64,000 nt of DNA, taken from Aselliscus stoliczkanus. Lineage: Eukaryota; Chordata; Mammalia; Chiroptera; Hipposideridae. Both the position numbers and the translations under genes were made by a program. The stretch spans positions 83,474,501-83,538,500 of the forward strand of contig CM066734.1 in the NCBI GenBank assembly GCA_033961575.1, written 5' to 3'. This document shows, piece by piece, positions 55,301 to 58,030 of the stretch (its first letter is position 1; each line of letters begins with the position of its first letter). The notes beneath the pieces were generated by a model. It worked only from the letters and a program-made list of their open reading frames with translations, ran no database searches and was not told the origin of the DNA.

Positions 55301-57252
55301 ATGTTATTCTATCTATAGACACCCATAGAAACGAGAAAATGTTATCCTAAAGTTTGCATCTGTGCTTTGGCTTAGGCAGACATGACTGCTGAAGTTGAGG
55401 TTTTAGTGTTTTGAGAGCAGATATTCTTCCACCAGAGGGATTAGTTTTATATTACTGTATGATCTTAAACTACATTGTATCTCCCAACTCCTAGCAAATT
55501 ATAGGGGATCAGTATGTGGTATTTACTGCATCCGAGCCTGTTTTCTTCTCAGGATATTGTGAACTTATTAAAGGTAGGTCCATTAGTTATGCAGTATCAG
55601 CCCTTGACTGAGTAAGAGAGGCCTCTGCCCTTGATCTCACAATTTAGAGAATCCTGCTCTGGCCCTTCTCCAGCTGTATTTCCCATAGAGTGAGGGATGC
55701 ACAGGGCCCGCAACATACCTGCCTACCCAGAGCCCTTCTGGTGTGTGCTTCTAACTCAGAGTTCCCTGCTTACATGGTCCCAAGTATATTTCCAGGGTCT
55801 CCGTGAATCTTTTTCTTGGGTCTCTTCTTTTGAGGGAAAGTCATATCTCTGATATTTATACCTCTAGACCCAAGGGATAGCCAGATGGCAGCTGTGGCTT
55901 TGCCTATGTAAGCCGCACAGGGTGTGCACACTTATACATGTGAATCCCCTTGAAGAGCAGGATGGAGCTGTGGTAGGGAGATCAGAGAGGTTTGCTGAGG
56001 GTCAGAGACTGGCTCTCCTCATGTCACTGCTTTCCAGTGCAGAGTTCTCAGGAGTTCTGAGATTTACAAATTTGCATCTACTCGAAGGGTCGCAATGAAG
56101 GTATATTTGTCAAGGTAGGAGAACAGAACATATTTTATTTAACAATATATTCGCTTAGTGTAAAACTTAATAATTTAGTCATACGATATATATCCATTTG
56201 TGTTCTGGGTTCAGACCTCACAAATCCTAGGAGTACACTTGCTTTTATTTATTTATTCTTTTTAGAGGGCAGTGTCACTGGCCCTCATATGTGGGATTTG
56301 AACCGGGGCTTCTGGCGTCCCAAGCCAGCTCTTAACCACCGCACCACTGAGCCGGCCCATACGCTTGCTTTTAAATGCCCCCTAAAGCTTCTCCCCAGTA
56401 CTTAATGTAGTTCTTGGCTCATGATGGATGCTAATAAATGAATGAAATTGGGAGCTCAGAATACCCCACCACGGCAGAAGATCAGAAGTATAAACAACCT
56501 CTATTTATTAGTATAGACAGAAGTATAGACAGAAGATCAGAAGTATAGACAACCTTATAATTTATAGTTCAGGGGAAATCTGTTCAGATTTAAACTTCAG
56601 AATGATAGGGGTGGAACTTCTAAAGAAGCACAAATTAAATCCAGGCTTTCTTATTTTTTCTTTACAGGATTTTATCGTTTATTGACTCCACATTATTCAC
56701 GATATTCTCATACTGCATCTCAGGATAGCTCTTATATATGTTAGTTTATAACATAAACTCTCTCTTTTATGCGAAATTTTCCTGAGGTGTTAGATTTTTT
56801 TGATCCCTACTTGGTTGGCTGTATCTAGATGGTAGCCAAGTTATTTCTTTTAACAGGAAGCAACAGCTCCCACTTCCTTTGTGCCAGGGATTACATGAAG
56901 TGGTTAACATACAATATCACATTTAGTCCCCACAATAATTTTATGAGTTAGGAAAATTGATCCTAATATTATTACATATGTAAACCATAATATGAGAAGT
57001 GGTTAAGTGATTTGTCTAAGAGCCAGGGAATAGAAAAAATGTTTTTTGAAAAAAGATTTGATTTTTATTTGCTTTAAAGCTAACTTTCAACAAGCATTGA
57101 TGGAAATCTGCTTTGGAATGAGATGTAAATAATACGTTTTTGCTATTTCCTCTGCCTTTCTTTATCACACATAGGAATTCAACCTGATTGATAGAAGAGA
57201 ACTTGCACCACTCCAAGAACTGATTGAAAAACTCACCTCAAAGGACAGATAA
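12695..57252 (+). CDS. MOB1B: MOB kinase activator 1B (six-exon coding region)
   Basis: Spliced coding sequence join(12695-12708, 40122-40288, 44693-44786, 50051-50184, 52773-52936, 57175-57252), 651 nt, 216 residues plus TAA. Every intron is GT-AG and phases match. MOB1 is a small globular zinc-binding scaffold of the Hippo pathway. MST1/2 phosphorylates its N-terminal threonines, and it then binds and activates LATS1/2 and NDR kinases, restraining YAP/TAZ. Seen in the translation: Thr12 and Thr35 (the known MST sites), zinc ligands Cys79, Cys84, His161 and His166, and the full Mob/phocein fold length. Residues Gly6, Met43, Val57, Asp77, Lys92, Pro169, Val170 and Thr212 match MOB1B as I recall it, not MOB1A. 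The start is fixed by the MSFLF N terminus split across intron 1. No frameshift or missing exon, so this is the intact gene and not a processed copy. Confidence 0.97.
12781..12840. repeat. 30-bp tandem duplication in 5' end of intron 1
   Basis: Two adjacent 30-nt units (12781-12810 and 12811-12840) differ at one base (C/T at unit position 15). They lie inside the CpG island, 73 nt after the exon 1 donor. Confidence 0.9.
13100..16070 (+). other. Intron 1, proximal part; two likely L2 relics
   Basis: Largely unique sequence. About 14925-15180 and 15370-15660 (TGTGCCAGGCACTGATGTAG, TGCTGTGTGCTAGGCATTGT, then GGGGAAGGAGAAACAGGAG) look like reverse-strand L2 relics. No alternative exon is supported. 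Confidence 0.45.
13448..13455. promoter_or_regulatory. Perfect CRE (TGACGTCA) in intron 1
   Basis: Full palindromic cAMP-response element, about 740 nt downstream of exon 1, just past the CpG island. CREB/ATF proteins are the known binders. Use here is inferred from the motif only. Confidence 0.4.
16074..16216 (+). repeat. Polypurine (GA-rich) tract
   Basis: About 140 nt almost entirely of A and G on the + strand, including uninterrupted GAGAGAGAGA. It produces long artificial frames on both strands. Confidence 0.9.
16319..16353. repeat. (CA)n microsatellite
   Basis: Uninterrupted CA dinucleotide run of about 17 units, 100 nt after the polypurine tract. Confidence 0.95.
16720..16752. repeat. 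(ATG)n microsatellite
   Basis: About ten GAT/ATG trinucleotide units, then ATAATAATAG leading into a MIR. Confidence 0.9.
16753..16945 (+). repeat. MIR SINE
   Basis: TATGTGCCAGGCATGAAGTG, TTTTACAGATGAAGAAACTG and TAGCTAGTCAGTGGTGTAGC in MIR sense order. Confidence 0.8.
16946..17815 (+). other. Intron 1, no feature seen
   Basis: AT-rich intronic sequence. The 87-codon minus-strand frame at 17154-17417 has no recognisable family. Confidence 0.5.
17810..17880 (-). mobile_element. L1 3' terminus, about 60 bp (reverse)
   Basis: T tract then AATTGAGATGTAGTTGGCAT and ATATTAGTTTCAGGTGTA, the same 3'-end motif as the larger bat-type L1 at 53.9 kb. Confidence 0.7.
17970..19080 (-). mobile_element. 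Old L1M 3'-region fragment (reverse)
   Basis: GTTTCATCAGTTGCCGCAAT, TGATGTTTCCTTGTGGATTA and CAAATTGTCTCAGTTTTGGC to TGGGAGCCCTGTCTAGCTTC are typical antisense L1M 3' UTR wording. A T-rich stretch at 18619-18632 interrupts it. Confidence 0.75.
19081..20580 (+). other. Intron 1 with short A/T and ATT runs
   Basis: Contains an A run near 19584-19599, (ATT)n at 19661-19682 and a T run near 19743-19759. No gene or complete mobile element recognised. Confidence 0.5.
20582..20616. repeat. (ATT)n microsatellite
   Basis: About eleven ATT units joined directly to the T-rich tail of the following reverse family A SINE. It probably grew from the SINE tail or target. Confidence 0.9.
20617..20712 (-). 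repeat. SINE family A (reverse)
   Basis: GAGGGCAGTGTCACTGGCCC to CACTTGGCCGGCCC, bordered by ATT repeats on both sides (TATTATTATT follows). Confidence 0.9.
20963..21099 (-). repeat. SINE family B (reverse)
   Basis: T tract, AGCTGAGCCTTCCTGCCACC, reverse head ending CCACTCGGCCTGCTC. Flanks TAGAGTTCA before and TAGAGTTCA after give the target duplication. Confidence 0.9.
21250..21771 (+). mobile_element. Solo-LTR-like element (class I ERV type)
   Basis: About 520 bp with LTR signals in order: a pyrimidine-rich U3, a TATA-like CTATAAATTCCCAC at about 21611-21624, and AATAAA at about 21713 with a following GTGTCTGTGAT. Ends are approximate and no clear short target duplication was found. No viral gene sequence lies beside it. 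The assignment rests on promoter/poly(A) layout rather than on a named family. Confidence 0.55.
21914..22046. repeat. (CT)n-(CACT)n-(CA)n compound microsatellite
   Basis: About 60 nt of CT repeats, a TTTCTCTC section, CACT units, then ACAC and ACAT units, ending at the left end of a mariner relic. Confidence 0.95.
22047..22271 (+). mobile_element. Internally deleted mariner transposon
   Basis: Left end CACTGGGAGGTGCCAAAAAA and right end TTTTTTGGTACCCTCTG are inverted repeats, flanked by TA on both sides (22045-22046 and 22272-22273). Between them a short frame ends in DGNHFEHLL then TAA, like the C terminus of mariner transposases. Most of the transposase is missing, so it is not autonomous. 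Confidence 0.78.
22274..24062 (+). other. Intron 1; probable ancient repeat, unnamed
   Basis: 22280-23460 has a T-rich, diffuse texture (TTTCATGAAGCAATATTTTC, TCCTCCAAGTTGCC) that I associate with an old interspersed repeat but cannot name. The 132-codon frame at 22931-23329 is hydrophobic only because of T-rich codons. 23461-24062 shows nothing recognised. Confidence 0.4.
24076..24197 (+). repeat. SINE family A
   Basis: GGGATGGCCGAGTGGCACAG to ACACTGCCCTC, then an A/T-rich tail. Perfect 13-bp target duplication AATTCACTTTATT at 24063-24075 and 24198-24210. A box TGGCACAGTGG and B box GGTTCGGGTTC visible. Confidence 0.94.
24696..25155 (+). repeat. SINE family C, long composite
   Basis: Sense copy with a head like family A/B, the CACATATGAGGGCCAGTGA segment, G+C-rich body, GTTCCCCTTCCCCGATTCCC 3' end and A tail. 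Flanked by ATAAACCAATT on both sides. Confidence 0.9.
25156..26828 (+). other. Intron 1; one short old L1 piece
   Basis: 25915-26070 (TGAAGTATTATTTACAAACAG to CATTTTCATCACCCCAGTAA) is like an antisense L1M 3' region. The rest shows no recognised feature. Confidence 0.5.
26843..26965 (+). repeat. SINE family A
   Basis: GGACGGCCAAGTGGCGCGGT to ACACTGCCCTC and an A-rich tail. Perfect 15-bp target duplication ATAAAATTAGTTAGC on both sides. Confidence 0.94.
26981..27786 (+). other. Intron 1, no gene; G run at 27653-27664
   Basis: AT-rich intron with a 12-13 nt poly(G) run. Nothing else recognised. Confidence 0.5.
27787..27909 (-). repeat. SINE family B (reverse, lacks A tail)
   Basis: CCACCTGTTGGCAGCTCAGC to CATTCAGCCGGACCC. 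The 3' end of the element (expected ATCCTGCC and T tract on this strand) is missing, so it is truncated. Confidence 0.85.
28082..28515 (-). repeat. SINE family C, long composite (reverse)
   Basis: T tract, AAAGATTTTTTTATTGGGGA, G+C-rich body, GAGGGCAGTGTCACTGGCCC and reverse head ending CACTCGGCCGGCCC. Target duplication AACAAATGTT / AGCAAATGTT. Confidence 0.9.
28600..28835 (-). repeat. Probable L2 relic (reverse)
   Basis: GCTAGGTTTGGGAGATACAG, CAGTCCTTGCCTGTGAGAGA and GAAGCTTCCTGAGAGAGTAA follow reverse L2 order. Highly diverged. Confidence 0.45.
28836..29610 (+). other. Intron 1, no feature seen
   Basis: Unique-looking AT-rich sequence. No exon or repeat recognised. Confidence 0.5.
29615..29728 (-). 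repeat. Probable L2 relic (reverse)
   Basis: TTCTGTGTTAGGCATTGGGG and TAACTCACACTCTAGTGAGA follow reverse L2 order, then run into a GA repeat. Confidence 0.45.
29729..29763. repeat. (GA)n microsatellite
   Basis: GA dinucleotides with one CA interruption. Confidence 0.9.
29793..30232 (-). repeat. SINE family C, long composite (reverse)
   Basis: T tract and AAGATTTTATTGGGGAATTG to CACTCGGCCGGCCCT. Target duplication AGTAGATAATG before (about 29781) and AGTAGATAATG after (about 30234). Second family C copy in the same orientation within 1.7 kb. Confidence 0.92.
30291..30641 (+). mobile_element. ERVL-MaLR solo LTR (MST/MLT1 type)
   Basis: CCAAATTCATATGTTGAAAT, GGAGGTGGAGCCTTTGGGAA, TGCCCTTATAAAAATGACCC and CAACCTGAATGGACTAAGACA follow MaLR LTR order from end to end. 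A 5-bp flank AGAAT/GAAAT is an imperfect target duplication. Solo LTR, no internal part. Confidence 0.85.
30690..30955 (+). repeat. MIR SINE (diverged)
   Basis: TAAGCTTAGAGAGGTTGTAT and TTTCACAGCTAGTTAGTAAG in sense MIR order. Confidence 0.6.
30956..32095 (+). other. Intron 1, no feature seen
   Basis: No recognised exon, repeat or motif. Confidence 0.5.
32096..32940 (+). repeat. L2 LINE fragment
   Basis: CTACAGACCTAGGAGTCATC, CAGTGGCTTCCCGTTAATAC, CTAGCGTGGTTTTACCAGCC, ACCATGAGAGTAGGGATCTT and AGCCTAGTAGGTGGTCAGGA follow L2 ORF2 to 3' end order over about 0.85 kb, without an open frame. Confidence 0.8.
33001..34430 (-). mobile_element. Old L1 fragments (reverse), split by a SINE
   Basis: ATTGAGCTACAATTCACATA, TATAGTCACCAAGCTGTGCC, GAATAATATTCCATTGTATG, TTTAATTTGTATTTCCCTGA and TTTATTGGGTTGTTTTCTTA are classic antisense L1 3' UTR and ORF2 wording. 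Probably two overlapping fragments, joined near 33.5 kb. A family A SINE is inserted at 34204-34307. All frames are broken. Confidence 0.85.
34204..34307 (-). repeat. SINE family A (reverse), inside old L1
   Basis: T run, GAGGGCAGTGTGACTGGCCC to CACTCGGCTGGCCC. L1 text continues on both sides (TCTTTTGCCC before, GCCCATTTCTTTATTGGGTT after), so it inserted after the L1. Confidence 0.92.
34431..35310 (+). other. Intron 1, no feature seen
   Basis: No recognised exon or repeat. Confidence 0.5.
35312..35575 (-). repeat. MIR SINE (reverse)
   Basis: AACCTTGAGCAAATTATTTAAG, TTATAAGGACTAAATGAGAT and AAGCCTGCAGTAAATGTTAG follow the reverse MIR order. (AAAAT)n expansion inside. Confidence 0.75.
35629..36006 (+). 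repeat. SINE family C, no A tail
   Basis: GGGCCGCTGAGTGGCGCATT head, CACATATGAGGGCCAGTGAC, body, TTCCCCTTCCCCGATTCCCC and TTCCCCTCCCCTAATTCCCC end. Body is shorter than other C copies and no A tail follows, so the tail was lost or the copy is rearranged. Confidence 0.88.
36218..36287 (+). mobile_element. 70-bp L1 stub with target duplication
   Basis: CTATTGCACTGTGTTGTATA and CTTGAAACTAATTAAAAATA match the extreme L1 3' end, ending A-rich. Perfect 17-bp duplication AAAAGTATAGAGTGTTG at 36201-36217 and 36288-36304. Confidence 0.82.
36305..36827 (+). other. Intron 1, no feature seen
   Basis: No recognised element apart from a T run at about 36652-36664. Confidence 0.5.
36828..37593 (-). mobile_element. 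Solo-LTR-like element (ERV class I type, reverse)
   Basis: On the minus strand: a TATA-like GGATAAAAACC at about 37077-37087, then AATAAA at 36926-36931, then a U5-like part ending CTCTCCGACA at 36828, the layout of a retroviral LTR. G+C content is higher than the flanking intron. The inner/left limit near 37593 (TGTCCTCATTC on the minus strand) is a guess and no target duplication was confirmed. No gag, pol or env sequence is attached. Confidence 0.6.
37594..40121 (+). other. Intron 1, distal part; L2-like relic at 38800-38960
   Basis: TTTTAAGTAGAGGAGTGACAG and TACCTTGGCTGTTGAGTACA resemble a reverse L2 relic. Otherwise unique-looking. The last 35 nt form a T tract and acceptor for exon 2. 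Confidence 0.45.
40122..40288 (+). CDS. MOB1B: MOB1B coding exon 2
   Basis: Encodes residues 5 (part) to 61 (first base). Preceded by a long T tract and acceptor TTTATAG, followed by donor GTAAGT. Carries the N-terminal activation segment with Thr12 and Thr35, and the [12 protein letters not shown] basic stretch. Met43 and Val57 distinguish MOB1B from MOB1A. An open frame runs back into the intron from 40087, but that upstream part is intronic. Confidence 0.97.
40289..40537 (+). other. Intron 2, proximal part
   Basis: No recognised feature after the donor GTAAGT. Confidence 0.5.
40538..40802 (+). repeat. MIR SINE, nearly full length
   Basis: TTATGTCTGGCACTCTGCTA, TACAACCTCATGATGTAGGT, AAGGAAGCTGAGGCAGAAAG and CATACAGCTATTAAATGGCA in MIR sense order. 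Confidence 0.85.
40803..42205 (+). other. Intron 2, no feature seen
   Basis: AT-rich intron with no recognised repeat. Confidence 0.5.
42208..42370 (+). repeat. MIR SINE
   Basis: CTAACATTTACTAAATGACC, AGGAAACTGAGGTTCAGGGA and GAGCTGGGATTCAAACTTGT in MIR sense order. Confidence 0.75.
43138..43366 (+). mobile_element. hAT-Charlie type non-autonomous transposon relic
   Basis: GGGTTAGCAAACTTTTGTAAAG at the start and GGCCATGATTTACTGACCGT at the end, with TAGGCTTTGCTGCTCATATG and TTTTTACAAAAACAGGTGAT inside, the order of a common MER-type hAT element. The exact family name is not certain. Confidence 0.7.
43560..44650 (+). mobile_element. Old L1 ORF2 fragment (sense), split by an insertion
   Basis: 43560-43781 translates to an L1 ORF2-like piece (DKADFQAKK). 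44232-44640 continues with ACTAAAAGAAGAAACAGACA, AACAGGAGATTTAAACACTG and TCTTTGACCATAGTGGAATT, typical ORF2 endonuclease/RT spacer wording. Many stops. It reaches to about 45 nt before exon 3. Confidence 0.75.
43796..44230 (+). mobile_element. 435-bp retroposed insertion (L1 3' UTR-like)
   Basis: Inserted in the L1 fragment with a perfect 15-bp target duplication TAAAATGATGAATGG (43781-43795 and 44231-44245). Ends in AATAATAAAAATAATACAAA. Contains a G-rich strand stretch (GGGGATGGGGAAGGGGGGAG), a common feature of L1 3' UTRs, but differs from the L1 at 53.9 kb. Best read as a 5'-truncated L1 of another subfamily, though an unnamed retroposon is possible. Confidence 0.7.
44693..44786 (+). CDS. 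MOB1B: MOB1B coding exon 3
   Basis: Encodes residues 61 (last two bases) to 92 (first two bases). Acceptor is TTTCCTTTGCAG. Contains the first zinc-ligand pair Cys79 and Cys84 in the segment FCTEESCPV. The donor at 44787 is GTACGA, with a non-consensus +4 and +6. Use of this donor is required because exon 4 starts with the third base of Lys92 followed by YEYHWADG. Reading through the donor gives a short out-of-family tail. Confidence 0.96.
44880..45360 (+). repeat. L2 LINE 3' fragment
   Basis: GGCCCTTCCTGCATTGCCCT, TCTTCAGGGCCCACATCAAA, TGCAAGAACAGTGCCTGCCA and TAATAAATGTTGCTTGGATC follow L2 order, starting 90 nt after exon 3. Confidence 0.8.
45405..45640 (+). repeat. MIR SINE
   Basis: AGCTACCATTTATTCAGTGC, AACAACCCTATGAGGTAAGA and AACCAGGATTGAAATCTCGG in MIR sense order. 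Confidence 0.8.
46085..46615 (-). mobile_element. Old L1M 3'-region fragment (reverse)
   Basis: GAACTCCCATATTTATTTTACC, TTGCTTCATCACCCACTCTC, AACAAGGATATCCTTCTACA and TAACCAGCATACTAACCC are antisense L1M 3' UTR wording. It resumes at about 47290-47610 (CATCACTGGTGATGTTAACC) after later insertions. Confidence 0.75.
46648..46745 (-). repeat. SINE family A (reverse)
   Basis: TGAGGGCAGTGTTACTGGTT to CGCCCCTCGGCCAGCCC. Target duplication TGCTAAGCTGTCTTTT / TGCTAGCTGTCTTTT. One of the more diverged A copies. Confidence 0.9.
46820..47240 (+). mobile_element. Probable ERVL-type LTR
   Basis: CCCCCTAATAAAAATCCTGG, CTCTTGGAAGCTTGCTCCTC, AATAAATCGTATCTATGAGT and AGCAAGTCATTGAACCCC resemble the R/U5 part of an old mammalian LTR, inserted inside the L1M. 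Ends approximate. Confidence 0.5.
47290..47610 (-). mobile_element. Old L1M 3'-region fragment, continuation (reverse)
   Basis: CAGTGCATCATATTAGGAGA, CATCACTGGTGATGTTAACC and GTACACCAACATCCCGGACG continue the L1M relic that starts near 46085. Confidence 0.65.
47648..47790. repeat. Polypyrimidine (CCTT/TTTC) tract
   Basis: About 140 nt almost wholly C and T, with CCTTCC and TTTCTT units. Confidence 0.85.
47968..47999. repeat. (ATT)n microsatellite
   Basis: About ten perfect ATT units. Confidence 0.93.
48333..48486 (+). repeat. SINE family B (sense, full length)
   Basis: GGCCGGCCGAGTGGCTCAGT head to GGTGGCAGGATGGCTCAGCT and an A-rich tail. Target duplication AAGTGAATATGG / AAGGGAATATGG. Clean reference copy of family B. 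Confidence 0.93.
48499..50050 (+). other. Intron 3, distal part; GT repeat only
   Basis: No gene or transposon recognised. (GT)n at 49210-49244 grades into GTAT units. Confidence 0.5.
49210..49244. repeat. (GT)n microsatellite
   Basis: About twelve GT units followed by GTATGTATGTAA. Confidence 0.93.
50051..50184 (+). CDS. MOB1B: MOB1B coding exon 4
   Basis: Encodes residues 92 (third base) to 137 (first base): [10 protein letters not shown], the [18 protein letters not shown] helix region and the acidic DDETLFPSK loop. Acceptor CCAATACAG, donor GTATAA. The Lys-rich surface here is part of the known phosphopeptide-binding and LATS/NDR-contact face of MOB1. No change from the family pattern is seen. 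Confidence 0.97.
50185..51040 (+). other. Intron 4, proximal part
   Basis: No recognised repeat or exon. Confidence 0.5.
51041..51760 (-). mobile_element. Old L1M 3'-region fragment (reverse), split by SINE B
   Basis: TTTTATTTTGACCCAATTTC, GTTGCCAACACTTTACCACA, CAATACTGTTATTTAATTTACAG and, after the SINE, GACAATGATATTTTTGAAGA follow antisense L1M 3' UTR order. Confidence 0.78.
51411..51575 (-). repeat. SINE family B (reverse), 5' head missing
   Basis: ATTT-expanded tail, AGCTGAGCTATCCTGTCACC to TTAACCAACTAAG. It stops before the expected GCCACTCGGCC, so the tRNA-like 5' end is missing. Flank AGAAAATTTTTA / AGAAGATTTTTA suggests the target duplication, so this was a 5'-truncated insertion. 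Confidence 0.88.
51761..52295 (+). other. Intron 4, middle part
   Basis: No recognised repeat or exon. Confidence 0.5.
52296..52360. repeat. (GT)n followed by ACGT/ACAT palindromic units
   Basis: About 21 GT units, then GTACGTACATACGTACGTATG-like sequence made of self-complementary tetranucleotides. It lies 410 nt before exon 5. Confidence 0.93.
52361..52772 (+). other. Intron 4, distal part
   Basis: Only the polypyrimidine-poor acceptor region of exon 5 (TTTATTTACTAG) is recognised. Confidence 0.5.
52773..52936 (+). CDS. MOB1B: MOB1B coding exon 5
   Basis: Encodes residues 137 (last two bases) to 191. Acceptor TTTATTTACTAG, donor GTAAGT. Contains the helix ending in the second zinc-ligand pair, His161 and His166 (segment AHIYHQHFD), and the MOB1B-specific Pro169-Val170-Ile171. 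Ends exactly on the Gln191 codon, phase 0. Confidence 0.97.
52937..53885 (+). other. Intron 5, proximal part
   Basis: Unique-looking. Short frames at 53115-53372 and 53634-53825 have no family match. Confidence 0.5.
53886..55312 (-). mobile_element. 5'-truncated L1 (bat-type), reverse
   Basis: Reading the + strand: 3' terminus (CAATTACAGTTGACATTTGG, TTAGTTTCAGGTGTACACCA), 3' UTR (TCTAGTACCCACCTGGCACT, CCCATCTGGCAACCATCAGT), then antisense ORF2 3' part (GAATTGCTCGGTCATAAGGT, GAGGAACCTCCACACTATTT, TAACCCCTTATCGGATGTAT) down to TTGATTACTATAGCCTTGTA. About 1.4 kb. ORF2 has stops and small deletions, for example after GGATGTATCATTGACAGC. This is the least diverged L1 in the window. Confidence 0.92.
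55313..56247 (+). other. Intron 5; G+C-richer stretch, possibly an old LTR
   Basis: 55500-56110 is G+C-richer than its surroundings and contains CCCTTCTCCAGCTGTATTTC and GGTCTCTTCTTTTGAGGGAA. It may be an old LTR or other repeat, but I cannot name it. No splice-bounded exon. Confidence 0.4.
56248..56358 (-). repeat. SINE family A (reverse)
   Basis: TAGAGGGCAGTGTCACTGGC to CACTGAGCCGGCCC. Target duplication TACACTTGCTTTTA / TACGCTTGCTTTTA. Last SINE before the 3' UTR. Confidence 0.92.
56475..56555. repeat. Local 55-bp period duplication
   Basis: CAGAAGATCAGAAGTATAAA at 56475 recurs as CAGAAGATCAGAAGTATAGA at 56530, with extra partial copies of AGTATAGACAGAAG between. Confidence 0.85.
56858..57025 (+). 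repeat. MIR SINE
   Basis: CTTTGTGCCAGGGATTACAT, CCCCACAATAATTTTATGAG and GAAGTGGTTAAGTGATTTGT in MIR sense order, 150 nt before exon 6. Confidence 0.75.
57175..57252 (+). CDS. MOB1B: MOB1B coding exon 6 (C terminus, stop)
   Basis: Encodes residues 192-216, from [12 protein letters not shown] to LTSKDR, then TAA at 57250-57252. The acceptor is a pyrimidine tract ending in CACATAG. Thr212 marks MOB1B; MOB1A has Gly in this place as I recall it. The exon continues directly into the long 3' UTR. Confidence 0.97.
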   Translation, partial: EFNLIDRRELAPLQELIEKLTSKDR

Positions 57253-57390
57253 AAGGATGCAGAACTGTGCAAATTGTTCCTCAAATGAAGTTGTCTGGAG
57301 TGTATTTGGACTTTGTTGTTTTTATTTTTATCTTAGTTGTTTTCGTCTTAAGTTTGGGGGGCTTGTTTGGGTTCTTTTTTCTTTATTCTG

Positions 57391-57396
57391 AATAAA
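57391..57396 (+). terminator. Proximal poly(A) signal AATAAA
   Basis: Canonical hexamer 139 nt after the MOB1B stop, with T- and GT-rich sequence downstream at about 57475-57500. It would produce a short 3' UTR isoform if used. Confidence 0.5.
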
Positions 57397-58022
57397 TGAA
57401 ACCATATTCTATTGCCAGAAGCCAAGAACCATTCTCTGTACATTTGATAGGCGTAAATTTTGTCTTAGTAGCATATGGTGTGTTTTTTAAACTTGGTTTG
57501 GTTACTTGTAGAATTTTTGATAATATTGTGTGTTGAAAGAAAATGCTTATTGATTGGACTGCTGATGGATGGGGTTCTGTGTTATATAAATTGTGGCCAA
57601 TTTTTGAAGTCCCTAAAAGTCTTATGTTTTTAAGTGCCTTGGCAGGCTCACTTCTGAGGTTCAAAGCACAGACATAGAACTGAACAGGGCTTGAAACTAT
57701 ATTAGGATTACTACCCAGGGCACTTACTGATGATGCATGTTTTAAAATATCTATGAAAAAAGCCATAGTTTACCTAAATTGGTGATCTCTAGCTCTTACT
57801 ACATTGAAGAAATACAATTTGTAAAGGTGTTCCTGTAGAACATAAAAAATTAGTATTTCTTAATTATTTTTTATATTGATGGCAATCTGTTCAACAAATG
57901 CTTCAAGTTCTACAATCAGGTCTTTTCCATCTCTTGATATCTGTGATACTGACACTTGAGAATGTTGAAACACAATACCTATTGCATTTTGGCTTCTTTC
58001 TACATGTTAACTGCACTGTAGG

Positions 58023-58030
58023 TGTAAATA
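58023..58030 (+). promoter_or_regulatory. Pumilio-type element TGTAAATA in 3' UTR
   Basis: Exact match to the UGUANAUA recognition consensus of PUM1/2, 770 nt after the stop. A second copy is at 62849-62856. Binding is inferred from the motif alone. Confidence 0.4.

Noticed and set aside
3475..56358. tRNA-like heads with A and B boxes
   Set aside because: They belong to dispersed SINEs with A tails and target duplications. No stand-alone tRNA with a closed acceptor stem was found.
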